64,000 nucleotides of DNA from Phytophthora quininea. Lineage: Eukaryota; Oomycota; Peronosporomycetes; Peronosporales; Peronosporaceae. The stretch covers positions 1 to 64,000 of the forward strand of contig JAAVTG010000611.1 in assembly GCA_011947345.1 (NCBI GenBank). Reading direction: 5' to 3'. The position numbers were made by a program, and so were the translations under genes. The notes under the pieces are model-generated. The model was given only the letters and a program-made list of their open reading frames with translations. It had not been told where the DNA came from and ran no database searches. Shown here in pieces: positions 44,226 to 55,468 of this stretch. The number at the start of each line of letters is the position of its first letter. Within the stretch, counting starts at the first letter, position 1.

Positions 44226-45854
44226 TTAAACTGTGGCCTCAAATGCGAAGTCGCGGTCTTCATCCACTGCAAGACCTTCTAGAAGCGAAAGCTCCTCTAG
44301 CTGGGCTACTAAATCCGATGATGCGGCGCTATGAGGATCGGGAAGAAGACCACTTGCCTTGAAGCCATTTGCGATCGTGTCAACAGCTAGGCCGTTCCAC
44401 GACTGCCGAATCCACCCGCAAATTTGCTCACGGTCCGGGCGCTCTAACACGAACTTCTTATTGGCAGGGCGTGGGCGCTTCAGTTGGTCCTGCATGTTGC
44501 ACTGCCACAGCTTCCGTAGGTTAGCCTTGAACGGAAAATTCCACGCGACATCGGCCGGTTGCGAGACGGCTGTAGCATGTGGTGGCACTTTCATGAGCGT
44601 GACGTTGATGGAGCTGGCAAAGTGGACGACTTTGTCGGTCCAATGACCGCTAAAATCGTCCCACAAGAGCAAAATGGGCTCTTGTGGGAATGGACGGCAG
44701 GCAAAGTGGAAGCGTAAGAACTCCACTGACAGTTCCTCATTCCACCAGCCTGGTGCGTACCAATATAGAGTTAGTTAGCAAACAGCACTACAGCAATATA
44801 AAAGCCAAAACAATCTGACCTTTCGAGTTGCCGTAAATCCGTAAAGTCTCGCTGTCTTGAACTGGTGACATGCGCTTCCAAATCCGCTTGCCGAAACCAT
44901 GCCTTATCTTGTTGTTTTGGATCTGGATCTCTGGCTTTCGCGAAGGCTTCACCTTGAACACGACAAAAGGAGTGCAGCGGTACCCGTTGCTGTCACCTAG
45001 CAACATAACAGTAGCACGCTCTTTCGAAGCACCGCTACACTTAACCCACACGGTCTTGGCCCCGCGTTTACACAAGGTTTTTTTGCTACATATTCAAAGA
45101 ACACGGCTAGAGCATAAGTAGAATTAGTGTCAGTTAGTTGAGTAAAAGACAACAGAATTTGTACCTGTCTGATCAGCGTTGTACACGCGCGATATCCCCA
45201 GGTTCAGCATCACCGCTTGAACATCAGCGGCGAATGCATTCGCAACTGCTTGGATGTCCGCAGGGCTGATTTGTGCCTGACGGGTGGGAGTTCTAAGGCT
45301 GAAATGATGTCGCCGCTTGAACCCCACCACCCACTTGTCCGACGCCATAAAGTCCACGACACCAGCCTCTGCAGCGACCTCGCGAGCCTTCATGGAAAGC
45401 ATCTGCGCTGAGACTGGAATTCCTTCGCTGCGCAGCTCGTTCACCCACACTACCAATTCAGACTCGGAGTCGTTAGATAGTATAGTACCTAGACCAATTT
45501 GGCGCAGTTTGGCATGCTCGCGCTTTCCCGACGCTGCCGCAGCCTCCAGCTGCTTTCGGTTGCGCCTCCACCGGAGAATTTGGGTGCGCCTTGACTGGTA
45601 AAAGCTGGGTCCAGCGCAGGAAAGAAGTGAGTAATTGTCGAGCGGATGTCGCTCGTCGAGACGAGCGAGAATTGCGAGCTTTTAGCGACCGTGACGGGTT
45701 GGAGCTTGTACTGCTTGGCTCGGCGGCCGAGACCACCTCGGCGCGGCCTTCCCACTGGGCGTGTCACCGCCATTTGGTAAATGAGTGCAATGTTTGGCAT
45801 TCGTTCGTAGAAAACTACTGGACGGCATAGCTGTAGCTCTTGACATGCGTCCAA
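44226..45854 (-). CDS. pogo-type DDE transposase with introns, possibly intact
   Basis: The N-terminal helix-turn-helix region (ILRWRRNRKQLEAAAASGKR to KLRQIGLGTILSNDSESELV) is followed by a CENP-B-like segment (FMASDKWVVGFKRRHHFSLR). The DDE core then has YNADQT, LLLWDDFSGHW and PPHATAVSQPADVAWNFPFK. A GT-AG intron just after NADQT and another after IYGNSKG (to WWNEELSVEFL) link the frames without loss; a third intron probably sits near 45605. The acidic residues expected of the catalytic triad are present. The perfect terminal repeats and lack of stops suggest recent activity. Confidence 0.8.
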
Positions 45855-45913
45855 CTGTCTTTGAATTCACGCTTTCCTATTGGACAAACTGACGTTGTAT
45901 CTCTTGAGCTGCG

Positions 45914-45938
45914 GTAGCTCATGACATGCGAAATGCGG
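45914..45938. repeat. Right terminal inverted repeat of the pogo element
   Basis: 25 bases, exact reverse complement of 44127-44151, followed by TA. Confidence 0.93.
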
Positions 45939-46228
45939 TATTGAGTGGAGGGGAGCTGTATCATCAACATCAGCGAATATAATCATCGGCGCCAGCTGGC
46001 TCGCCCTCAACTTGACAGCACTGATCATCATCATCGGGCAGAATGATCAACGAGGTCACAACCACACAGCCAACGCGTTGAACGGTTGAAGCAGGTCGTC
46101 TCAGTCCGGAGTTCTTGTCGATAAGACCCATGCGCTTCCTCGAATAGGCATCCAAGATCTATTTTGTATTGGCGTCCATTCCGCTCCACAATCCTTTCGT
46201 CTTCAGCTTCCAGCACGAACCGACTAAT

Positions 46229-46770
<542 letters not shown>

Positions 46771-46867
46771 TAACCAGAAGACGCGTCGCCTTACGCAACA
46801 CACAGCGTTTTTACAGACTATTGAAATGAATCGCACAAGTGAGTTTCTATTCATTCAGGAGACTCAG

Positions 46868-48918
46868 CTACGACGAAGCAGACGCCACCAAGCCGGCGTA
46901 GATGCCGTTCATCGACAGCAGCTCGCTGTGGGTTCCTTGCTCGGCGATTTTGCCGCCGCTCACCACGCAGATCTTGTCCGCCTTGCGGATCGTCGACAGG
47001 CGGTGCGCGATGATGATCGTCGTCCGCCGCTTCAACGCCACCACCTTGTCCAGCGCCTCCTGCACCACCTTCTCGCTCTCCGAGTCCAACGCGCTCGTGG
47101 CCTCGTCCAGCAGCAGAATGTTGGGGTTCTTCAGGATGGCTCGGGCGATGGCGATGCGCTGCTTCTGACCGCCACTCAGCTGCTCGCCCTTCATGCCAAC
47201 TTGGGTGTCGTATCCGTCCGGGAACCTGGTGATGAACTCGTGCGCGTTGGCCATCTTGGCAGCTTCTTCGATCTCCTGTTGACGTGGCGGATCCGCCAAG
47301 CCGTACGCAATGTTCTCGGCGATGGTGCCGATGAACAGCGTCGGCTCCTGACCCACCAGACCGATCTGACTGCGCAGCCAGTTCAGGTTCAGGTCCTTCA
47401 GGTTGTGTCCGTCCAGCAGAACTTCACCAGCCACAGGGTCGTAGAAGCGCTCGATCAACGAGATGATCGTGCTCTTGCCGCCGCCGCTCGGTCCGCAGAA
47501 CGCGACCGTCTGACCAGCTTCAATGGTGAGGTTGTAGTGTTTGAGCACGCTGACTTCTGGTCGCGTCGGGTATCGGAAGGAAATGTCCTTGAACTCGAGT
47601 CGACCGTCGAGTTTGTTCGGCTGCAGACCGTCCGAGCTGAAGGAATCGATGGGACAAATTCGGTCTCGGATGGCAGCAATTGTCGAGCCGGCCTTGAAGG
47701 CTTTAGGAGCATCCGTGAAGAACGTCGTGGCCCCAGAAACTCCTTGGACCGATAACGTGATCGCCATGAGACTCCGCATCATCTCGGTGGCCGTAATGGT
47801 GCCGTCGTTGACTTTCTTGGCGCCGTACCAGAAGATCAACGCGTTGGTCGCCATCATAATGAACGAGCTGAAGCCCAGAGAGACGCCGTTGATCTGCGCT
47901 TCCTTGCTTCCCTTACGGAGAGGCTCTTCTAGCAGCTCATCAAACAGCAATACAGATTTGTGCTCCACGCCGAGAGCTACCACCGTCCGGATGTTCGTCA
48001 AAACCTCGGACGCATGCGCTCCAGCAGTGGACAAGTCGTCCGAGATGAGCGAGTCGCCTTCGATCGACTTCATGCTGATCATCTCGCCAAACACCATCAA
48101 CGGAGCGATCGCCAGCAGGATAAGCGACAGCAACCAACTCCCAAACCCGAACGAAATGACCAGAGCACCAATGATGGTACACAGTCCTTGGAACGCTTTC
48201 GCTTGCGAGTCTCCAGATACTAAAGCCACCTTCGTCGCGTTTGTTGCGAGGTCGGCAGTCAGCGCGCCGGTGGCGTTCTGCCTCTCGTCGAAGAAGCCGA
48301 TGTTCTGTCGACACAAACTCTCGAAGTTCGTCTTCCTCAGACGCGTCGTCACCTTCTCCTCGATGTACTTGAAGCAATACGTCTGGAGGTAGGCGAAGAA
48401 GATGACCACCGCTGCTCCGACAAGGTACAAAATGCCGTACAGCTGCACCTTGTCGTACAGGTCGTCGAGGTAGGACCGATCGCCTGTGCTCTCATACTCG
48501 CCGAATTTGTTGGTCATCGTCGTCATCATACCCGCCAACAAGACGGCCGACAGCGGAAGAGTAACGCCCGCCACGCAAGCTCCGATCAGACCGAAGAGGT
48601 AGAACTTGCTCTCAGGTTTGCTCAGTCGCGCCAGGTCCACCAGTCCAAAGGGTTCCCTCTCCACCTCATTCGTTTGATCTCCAACAGCTCATTGTGTGTG
48701 CCGCTCTCTACAATACGGTCTTCGTTCAGAACTACGATCTTGTCCGCGCCACGGATCGTGCTCAGTCGATGCGCGATCACTAGCGTCGTCATGTTCGTCG
48801 TGGCCATCAGGTCGTTCAGCGTCAGCAGTCTGCGCGCATCGCGGGACGGCCGGGTCTCTCCGTCGTCAGTCCATGGGCTGCGTGCAGCGAATGCGGAATG
48901 GAAACGACCGCGGATCAC
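46868..48918 (-). CDS. ABCB transporter C-terminal half (TMD2-NBD2), 5'-truncated, repeat copy 1
   Basis: An uninterrupted 598-codon frame (48664-46868) has six predicted membrane helices ([55 protein letters not shown] and others). A complete ATPase follows: Walker [10 protein letters not shown] near residue 391, LSGGQKQR near 496, Walker B ILLLDEA near 517, switch AHRLSTIR near 553. Just upstream, in another frame, is the end of the first ATPase ([20 protein letters not shown] to [11 protein letters not shown], 48840-48680), joined through one frame break near 48655. Homology to the transporter stops at about 48890. The first half of the transporter is absent. The frame itself could be expressed as a half-size protein. 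Confidence 0.85.
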
Positions 48919-49469
48919 ACAAGCGGGAGAACTACAAAAGGAGGTTCAACATGGTCATCGCAGTAGAGCGTGTTGGGTGTTTGTCTGATTAACAACTGTA
49001 ACACTGGATGAATCACTGTGTGGCTGGACGCAAGGAAAGGAAGAGGGTTTCAACGGCTCGTCGCAACTTTTGCGATCCCACCTGCGTTGGCTGATGAGGA
49101 TCCGCGTCGGCGGCGATGCTAAACCGAAGCGGGAGAGGGCGCCATCATTTCGAATCGGACGCGATCATTTCAAAGCAGGCGCGATCATTTGCGTATGTGA
49201 CGTGTGACGAGCACTTCAAGTGCAGGCGCGTTTGTTGCCGACGGACACTGCCGAGCAGCCCCACAGACCCACTGGACTCTTGCGCCGAAAGTCCTGCCGG
49301 CTGCTGCAGTCAGCTGCTGCAGTCGACTCGGAGCCCGATCAAGCATTGAAGCGCGCTGCTTCTCGCCTCTTGACACAGGAGGCGCTCTTCCATATGAGCC
49401 CATTTGACTGCAGCAACGCACAAGCTGCTACCGGTAGTAGTGTGTCGCCACCACTTCCGTCTGCTACGA

Positions 49470-49555
49470 TTCCACTACGGCAGGCCGGACACCCGCTCGC
49501 TCATAAAGTGGCGTCACTTTATGAGCGAGCGGGTGTCCGGCCTGCCGTAGTGGAA
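49470..49555. repeat. Perfect 41-bp inverted repeat with 4-base loop, copy 1
   Basis: Arms 49470-49510 and 49515-49555 are exact reverse complements, separated only by GCGT. The arm begins TTCCACTACGGCAGGCC and ends CTCATAAAGTG. A transcript from either strand would fold into an uninterrupted 41-bp hairpin. Confidence 0.95.
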
Positions 49556-50823
49556 TAGCCGAGCCCAGCCCAGCCCAGCGTTTCGCTTCGCTTGTTCATC
49601 AGCTCGCCGTGGCGACAGCAAACGTGCCGATTCGCACGCGACTCGGTCGAACGAGACGTCGGGCGTAGCAGAAACCAGATGAGGAGGTTCGATGCGAGCT
49701 TGCTTGCAAGATGTATGTGGCCAACGTGCTGGAGTCTCGAGCAACAGCACGCTGGCGACCGATTCGATCTCGGACACAGCCGATTGTATGGTACTGGTGG
49801 CCGCATCGAAAGGTGCGCTACAAGGCGGAACCAGATAGATCGCAACCTCGCAACCGCAGTGTGGGCACGCACCGATCGACAACGGCCTGCTGCAATGAGC
49901 ATTCGGTCGAGTCGACCGAGCTTGTCGAGCCTTGCCCATACAAACTCCGCATCGCGAGCGTCTGACACTCGGCACTTTCGGAGCCTCGAGCGCTCGCGTC
50001 AGCGCGAGAGAAGCGGCCAGCCCGCCGGTCGTCGCACTTGGTCTGGTTTTGGTGCGTTTTGAGCGGCCTGCTCGCTCTGGTTTGGTGTCTTTTGTACGGC
50101 CAAACGCTGGATTTGCCCACGCTCGCTGTAAGCGCGAACCTCTGAACGCCGATCGGGGACTGGTTTTCCGGCGCATTTCGCCGCCGTCGGCCATACAAAC
50201 TCGCGTCGCCAGGCCCCGCACCAAACAATACTAGGCGAAATATCCGTGCCGCGCGACAGCAAGCCGCGTGGGACCAGTCCACCGGACTTGGGCAATCGCG
50301 ACAGGGCCCGAAAGCACTGGTGGCCAGCGCCGACCGCTCCGACGTTCCGAGTCGAGCTTCATTTTGCTTTTCGCGCCGGCAACGATCAAGAGCCCGGAAT
50401 GCTGCCGGAGTCGGGGGTCATTTTGGCCGCGCCGATGTTTTGACCTTTTGACCGACGGACGGCCCTTCGACTTCGCCGGCCATAGCACCATCTGAGTACA
50501 CTGCCGTCGTCCCTGCACCCCTGCACACGGTCGTCCGACACTGCGCCCCGCTGTGCGTCTGAGAATGCTGTGCTGACCGTCACCGAACTCAGGTAAGGGG
50601 ACTCGATCGTCGGGCCACTCGCTGCCTGCAACTGATTGCGCTGTGGCGATGTTGATGCGGTAGGTCTCTGGATCTTGAAGCGACGCGATCTCCAAGCGAC
50701 GCAGCATCGCCGAGCCGACTCAATGCTCGACTCTGCGGCCCTGCTTTGAGCCTCTCTCTAGCCTTGCGGGCTGGCGCCCGTGACCATACTTCGCCCGCCG
50801 AAGACTCCGCTCTGGGTTGAGCG

Positions 50824-50903
50824 CAGCCTCTTCATGACGCAGCCTCTTCATGACGCAGCCTCTTCATGACGCAGCCTCTCCATGACGCAGCCTCTCCATG
50901 ACG
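50824..50903. repeat. 16-bp minisatellite, five units
   Basis: CAGCCTCTTCATGACG repeated five times (last two with CTCC). The second repeat unit has four at 59434-59497. Confidence 0.9.
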
Positions 50904-51249
50904 GCCTCGCGCCGGAGCCGACGCCCGTCAAGCGCCAAGATGCCAGTGCCAGTGTGGGCAGTGTCCCTGCGCCTCGTCAAGTGGCCTCGTTGACCGCTGG
51001 CCCACCGGTCCATTTCAAGCCACCCCGAGCCACGCTGTCCCGAGCCAGACTGCTCGTTGCCCCGCAACTGAAGACGTCGGCGTGCTACCTACTCGCATAC
51101 ATGCGCTTGCCATCAGCGGTGACTGCAGACTGTAAGTGGACGACATCAGCGACAGACGCCGACGCTCATAGCTGTCTGCCGTGGATGGTGCTATCGACCA
51201 CTGAGCTACTGCTACAGGGCGTAGTGGTCCTGCCCTGTGTACAAGCCTC

Positions 51250-51301
51250 GTCCTACACGGCTGTCCTACACGGCTGTCCTACACGGCCGTCCTACACGGT
51301 C
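51250..51301. repeat. 13-bp minisatellite, four units
   Basis: GTCCTACACGGCT in four near-exact units; the same number is found at 59836-59887. Confidence 0.88.
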
Positions 51302-52676
51302 GTACAACAAGGCCGACACGCACTAGTCAATGTGCCAAGGCTGTCGCGTCGCGTCGCGACTACACCGGCACACAGGCGGTCGCCGGCTACCATCCTGTAC
51401 GGTGCCGTCACTTCCTGCTGCGCGTCAATGGCCGTGGTCGGAAGGCGATAGCTACGGGCGACCACAGCAAGATCAGATCGACGACACTGTGTCGTCTCGA
51501 CATGGTGACTATCGTCAAGTGCTGTGCCGGGTCATGCCATTGGTGGTGACTGTGTGCGTTGGGCGGCGCTATCTAGTGCGATCCACTGCTTGTCCGCGGC
51601 TGCAACCCGCGACTACAAGTACATTGGACCAACAGCCGGACGTGTACGGAGCCACCGCCTACTGCTGAGTACAGCCCATCGAAGCTGCATCTACTGCTGA
51701 CAAACTCTTGGCGGCGCACCTGCGTGGTCATCACCAGCCAGAGCTACCCCCACGAGTACGTGAGCCCATTGGTGCCGATACTGACGGCGTCATCTACCAG
51801 CCAGCGGACAGGCATGTACGCCAAGCAGCAGTCATCGGAAGGCGGCACCTACTACTACCGGTATCAACAAGACCCCATCGGCTGCGGTGGCTCATGGCAT
51901 TGAGGCGGCTGTGAGCTGATCGCACCTTTGGGTGGTGCATGCTATGGCTGGCTACTACGACATGGTCTGGCGTGACGGTGTGTTCCAGACCACAGCGCAC
52001 GCTGTTCACTACCTCAAGGGCGCCGGTTTCTATCGACGGCTGACTGCCGATAGCCGCCAGCTATCCATCCTGTCCGGCGACGTCGTGTACTGCTGCGTGC
52101 AATAGCAGTCGCCGAAACGGGTGACTGCAACAAGATCCGATCCAACAAGCGAGGACTACCGTCATGTACTGCGTGGAGTCGTGAGTCGTGAGTCGTACGT
52201 TGGGGACAGCGAGTTGATCGTCCAACCTGCCCGTCGGCGTGCATCTCGCTCAAGTACACGGCGATGATGGCGTAACAGCGGGCAAGCTGGAGACCCCCGA
52301 CCAATTCGCATCGGTCTTCGTCGCCAACAGTAGCCACCGTTCTCTTCCAAGGTGCCATTCGACACGTCTAAAGCTGGCCCCGCCACGGCAGTCGTGCCAA
52401 CATCAAGTGCTAGCTCCTGGACGCGGCGCTCAGTAGTAGATCAGTTGAGAGACGGCCACTTCGAAGACTACTGGGTTTGCCACTCGTGTCCGCAGAGCTC
52501 TTCAGGACTCTTCACCTGCACATGGCGACAACAGTAGCAGTGCTACCAGTGCCAAGGAGATACGCATACTCAAGTTTTGCGGCACCAGCACTTCCTGTTT
52601 TCAGGCCGCTGCAGACAACTACCGACGTGGCAGTTCGCACACTTCCATAAAGGCAGCTCCACGTCCCCTCGTTCCC

Positions 52677-52706
52677 AAGGTGTCCATGCTGAAGGTGTCC
52701 ATGCTG
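52677..52706. repeat. 15-bp repeat, two units
   Basis: AAGGTGTCCATGCTG twice; three units in the second copy at 61262-61306. Confidence 0.88.
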
Positions 52707-53097
52707 TCGAAGCGATGAAGTGCTGTCGGGCTGTGAGGAACTGCACAGCGGTAATTCAGTTACCGCTACCTCTTCGTCTGCGGAAGACGTGGTTGCTGTT
52801 GTGTTCGACGGTCACGATGTCAAGCGATCTGCTCGCGGCCAACTACAAGTGCGACGGCAGCACGACAGCAGAACTTGCCGGCTGAAGTGCACAGCGGTAC
52901 TATGCGCGCTGTCATCGTCCGGGTGGCGTGCAGTTTTAATCGACACGGCCGCTCCACACGAAAGCATCTACCTGCGGCTACAAGTACGGCGGAGCATGCT
53001 GGCGCTCGCGACATTGCCGGACAAATTAACGTGATCGCGGCTGATGAAAGGTATGCTGGCCGATGTTAACTTTACGTGAGGGCTCCTGACGAAGAAG

Positions 53098-53487
53098 GTG
53101 TCGAGGCCAAGACGCAGGATCGATTCCGTGTTATGCCCGCCCGAAGAATTGGCGGGCAGCACTCTGCTCGACGGCGGACTCATCGAGCCGATTACGACCG
53201 GAATCCAGGCTCGTCACATTGTCGGCAAGAAAGATGCAGCCAAGCATGTTCGTCACGCGAAAGCGTCTGGCGGCTTTGACACACGCGGTGTGCTATCCTC
53301 CCGCAGCAGTAGCTGCTTCTGCTTTGTGTGGCGAGAAAAACTCGGTCTCAAGACACCGCCGCGTATCGTGCTTTCGGCGGAGCGGCATCCTGCGCATATC
53401 GCCACCTTGCAAGCACGGTTACAGGGCGTGTCGACGGTTCTTAAGGACTGCCTGCGGAATCGCTACAAGATTGTGCTGACTCGGTAG
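53098..53487 (+). CDS. Unrecognised 129-codon frame in the repeat unit
   Basis: Open frame containing LAGSTLLDGGLIEPITTGIQ and ERHPAHIATLQARLQGVSTV. It keeps a protein-like composition and is preserved in the other unit with a single I-to-M change (61698-62087), but the copies are too similar for that to be evidence of selection. No family recognised. Confidence 0.25.
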   Translation: MSRPRRRIDSVLCPPEELAGSTLLDGGLIEPITTGIQARHIVGKKDAAKHVRHAKASGGFDTRGVLSSRSSSCFCFVWREKLGLKTPPRIVLSAERHPAHIATLQARLQGVSTVLKDCLRNRYKIVLTR

Positions 53488-53513
53488 CAAGTCGACTCTC
53501 GTGCACGGTAGCG

Positions 53514-54700
53514 CATGAAAATAATCAGATGTGTTGGACGACTACCACTTCGACCACGCTGTGAATTTGGATGCGTCGCCAAACGAGGTTTCGGGAGTGA
53601 ACAGGACGGCTGGTGGACGATTCGAATGCGTTTTGTTGCCTGTACTCGGAATGCACGCATGCTAGACAGTGCCATGGCGCTGCTCGCTGCATGCGGCAGT
53701 CTCGTGGCGACAAATCAAGTCGACTCCGACCGAAAGAGCACTTGGCGGAAAATGGGCACGTGCGTGACGCTTTTGTTGCGGCACATTTCCTACGTGTGCC
53801 AAAAGACACTGCGGCTGCTACTTTGGTGGTAAAAGGCAATGAGCGACGGAGAACTGTCGGCGTGCTGCGATGGATCACGCAGCGACGACGTGTGCTATCT
53901 ACTTGGGTGAGTGCTGAAAAAAAAAACTATCGAGACGACGCCAGGCGCAGTGAAGTTGGAAGACGACTCGGTGCTTACCGCTTTCGCGTAGATGACGACG
54001 TCTTTGAGCATGCGAGCGACAAGTTTGTGGCGGGGCTGCTGCACAGGACGCGACTGTGGGCAGAATCGCTGTGCAAGTGTCGTGCGTGTTGGCATGCCAG
54101 TGTCGATTGCCACGGACGACAACTGGAGCGCGACAATGGCTAGGCTGGCTGCTGCACAACACTACGAATTCGGCGGCAACTCGTGGCCAAGTACCGGCTC
54201 GTGGCATCGCCTCGACATGTGCGATATTGGCATGTTGCGCACGGGGACTTTTCTTCAACGTCTTCCATTGTGTCACTGCTTTGGTGCGTGCTACTTGGGC
54301 GTTTGGACAGCGGCGGCGACTGCTTCTGATTTTCATCAGACGGCGTGGGCAACTAGAGCTGAGGTTTGTGCTATGCGGACTTCACTTTCGTTCAACGACT
54401 TACGCGAACGATTGCTGCGGCGTTGGTCTGTGATCAGATCGGCTCGAGAGCCGACCGACAAAGTCCCCTCGCAGTGCTGCTGCAATTGCTCCGACTTTCA
54501 TCAGATGAAGCACGGCAGTGGTGGACAACGTGGCTAGCGGGTGGGCCGCGGCTTTTTCTCTCAGTTTGCAATTTGCCGAGTAGACCCCACCAGCACCCAA
54601 GCCTTTCACGTCTCGCTGGCCAAGAAGGTCGACTGGAGGATCTTTCCGAGGTACGGATAACACAACGACTGATGCACGAAGTGCTGGCAAAATGCTAACA
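53514..54700. other. Repeat unit interior 2: degenerate coding-like DNA
   Basis: Fragments in several frames look like remains of one protein (DGWWTIRMRFVACTRNARML, NGHVRDAFVAAHFLRVPKDT, DVFEHASDKFVAGLLHRTRL, LLQLLRLSSDEARQWWTTWL). Stops and shifts separate them. The mix of basic residues, Cys and Trp suggests an old transposase, but I cannot name the family. The counterpart is 62114-63300. Confidence 0.3.
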
Positions 54701-55113
54701 GTGTTCGTTGTGTTTATATGTTTGGCCAGCTTTTGCTGGACGGCTTCGGTCGTCTTGCTTTCGACAGGGCGGCTCTGTCGTCTGTCGGACAGCTTCGGTG
54801 CTGGGTCTGACCGGGCGAATCCACCCTCGATGCGGTGTTCGAGTTCGGTGCTGCCACTTCGACTGTTGTAGTTGGAGCCGACCACGCGGATGCCTTCGGG
54901 AGGATCTTGCGACGATACCCAAGCACTTTCACGCTTTGCGCAGCTCGTGGTCGCTGGCGGCGGCTTCTGCTAGTTGAAGGAAAAGCCCAGGCCGATTTGT
55001 TTTCGGACCGCCGCTTTCAACTTCGCCGCTGGGACGTGTACTGCGCTGTGGCACTTTGTCGTCGGAACTTCGGCTGAGGTCCCGTGCGTCTTCCTCGTCA
55101 GTCTGCGTCACCT

Positions 55114-55450
55114 TCTTCCCCAGCGTCGGCCTCACGGGCTACATCACGGTGGTCGCCATGGACACGCTGCTCTTCCTATACCTCGGACTTTCAGGGCGTG
55201 AACGAGTCGAACGTCTTGTTCTACCGGACGACCCAGCCAGAGCGTGTCAATGTGGTGCTGAAGACGCTCGCATTGGCCTCACAAGTGCAGATCGACGACG
55301 ACGGCAGCTTCTTACTGCTCTTTTGCTCGGTAGGTCCAGCTGTTCGTGGAGTTCAACTGGAGACCGAGTCGGACTCCAGAAGGAAAGCAGTTTGGAGTGG
55401 CGTCTGCAGTTGGGGAATGTACGAGACTGTCAGAGAACACTGGCTTCTAT
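55114..55450 (+). pseudogene. Unrecognised gene fragment at the end of repeat unit 1
   Basis: Blocks GLTGYITVVAMDTLLFLYL, DFQGVNESNVLFYRTTQPER, VNVVLKTLALASQVQIDDDG and VEFNWRPSRTPEGKQFGVAS read in different frames in the right order for one protein, ending FYSFKRL directly where the next unit begins. The same sequence starts again at 63714. It probably is a 3'-truncated host gene caught in the duplication. Family unknown. Confidence 0.35.
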
Positions 55451-55468
55451 TCCTTCAAAAGACTCCAG

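Larger units (their letters stand above)
44127..45938 (-). mobile_element. pogo/Tigger-type Tc1-mariner element, complete with TA target duplication
   Basis: 25-bp perfect terminal inverted repeats (outer end CCGCATTTCGCATG, inner end GAGCTAC) at 44127-44151 and 45914-45938 are flanked on both sides by TA (44125-44126 and 45939-45940). The length is 1812 bp. It carries one transposase gene in reverse orientation and lies between the decayed ABC gene and the CDC48-type N domain. Confidence 0.93.
48919..53060. other. Repeat unit interior 1: no recognised gene
   Basis: GC-rich DNA with many short open frames on both strands and no domain. It contains the inverted repeat at 49470-49555, three tandem-repeat tracts, and a GCGATCATTT motif about every 20 bases at 49143-49190. 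Some stretches (for example YDMVWRDGVFQTTAHAVHYL at about 51957-52010) look protein-like but stop quickly. Equivalent DNA is at 57520-61660. Confidence 0.5.
46850..55455. repeat. 8.6-kb tandem repeat, copy 1
   Basis: From about 46850 every base has a partner about 8,586-8,601 bases to the right. The ABC stop is at 46868 and 55469, and the hairpin at 49470 and 58071. Divergence is a few substitutions plus small indels. The left edge is blurred: TTCTATTCATTCA and TTCTATTCCTTCA precede both copies. Confidence 0.95.

Noticed and set aside
47541..48392. 283-codon plus-strand frame, repeated at 56142-56993
   Set aside because: Antisense to the transmembrane block of the ABC gene; duplicated only because the gene is.
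50824..51301. Short regular repeats as a CRISPR-like array
   Set aside because: The units are head-to-tail with no unique spacers, and the genome is eukaryotic; they are minisatellites.
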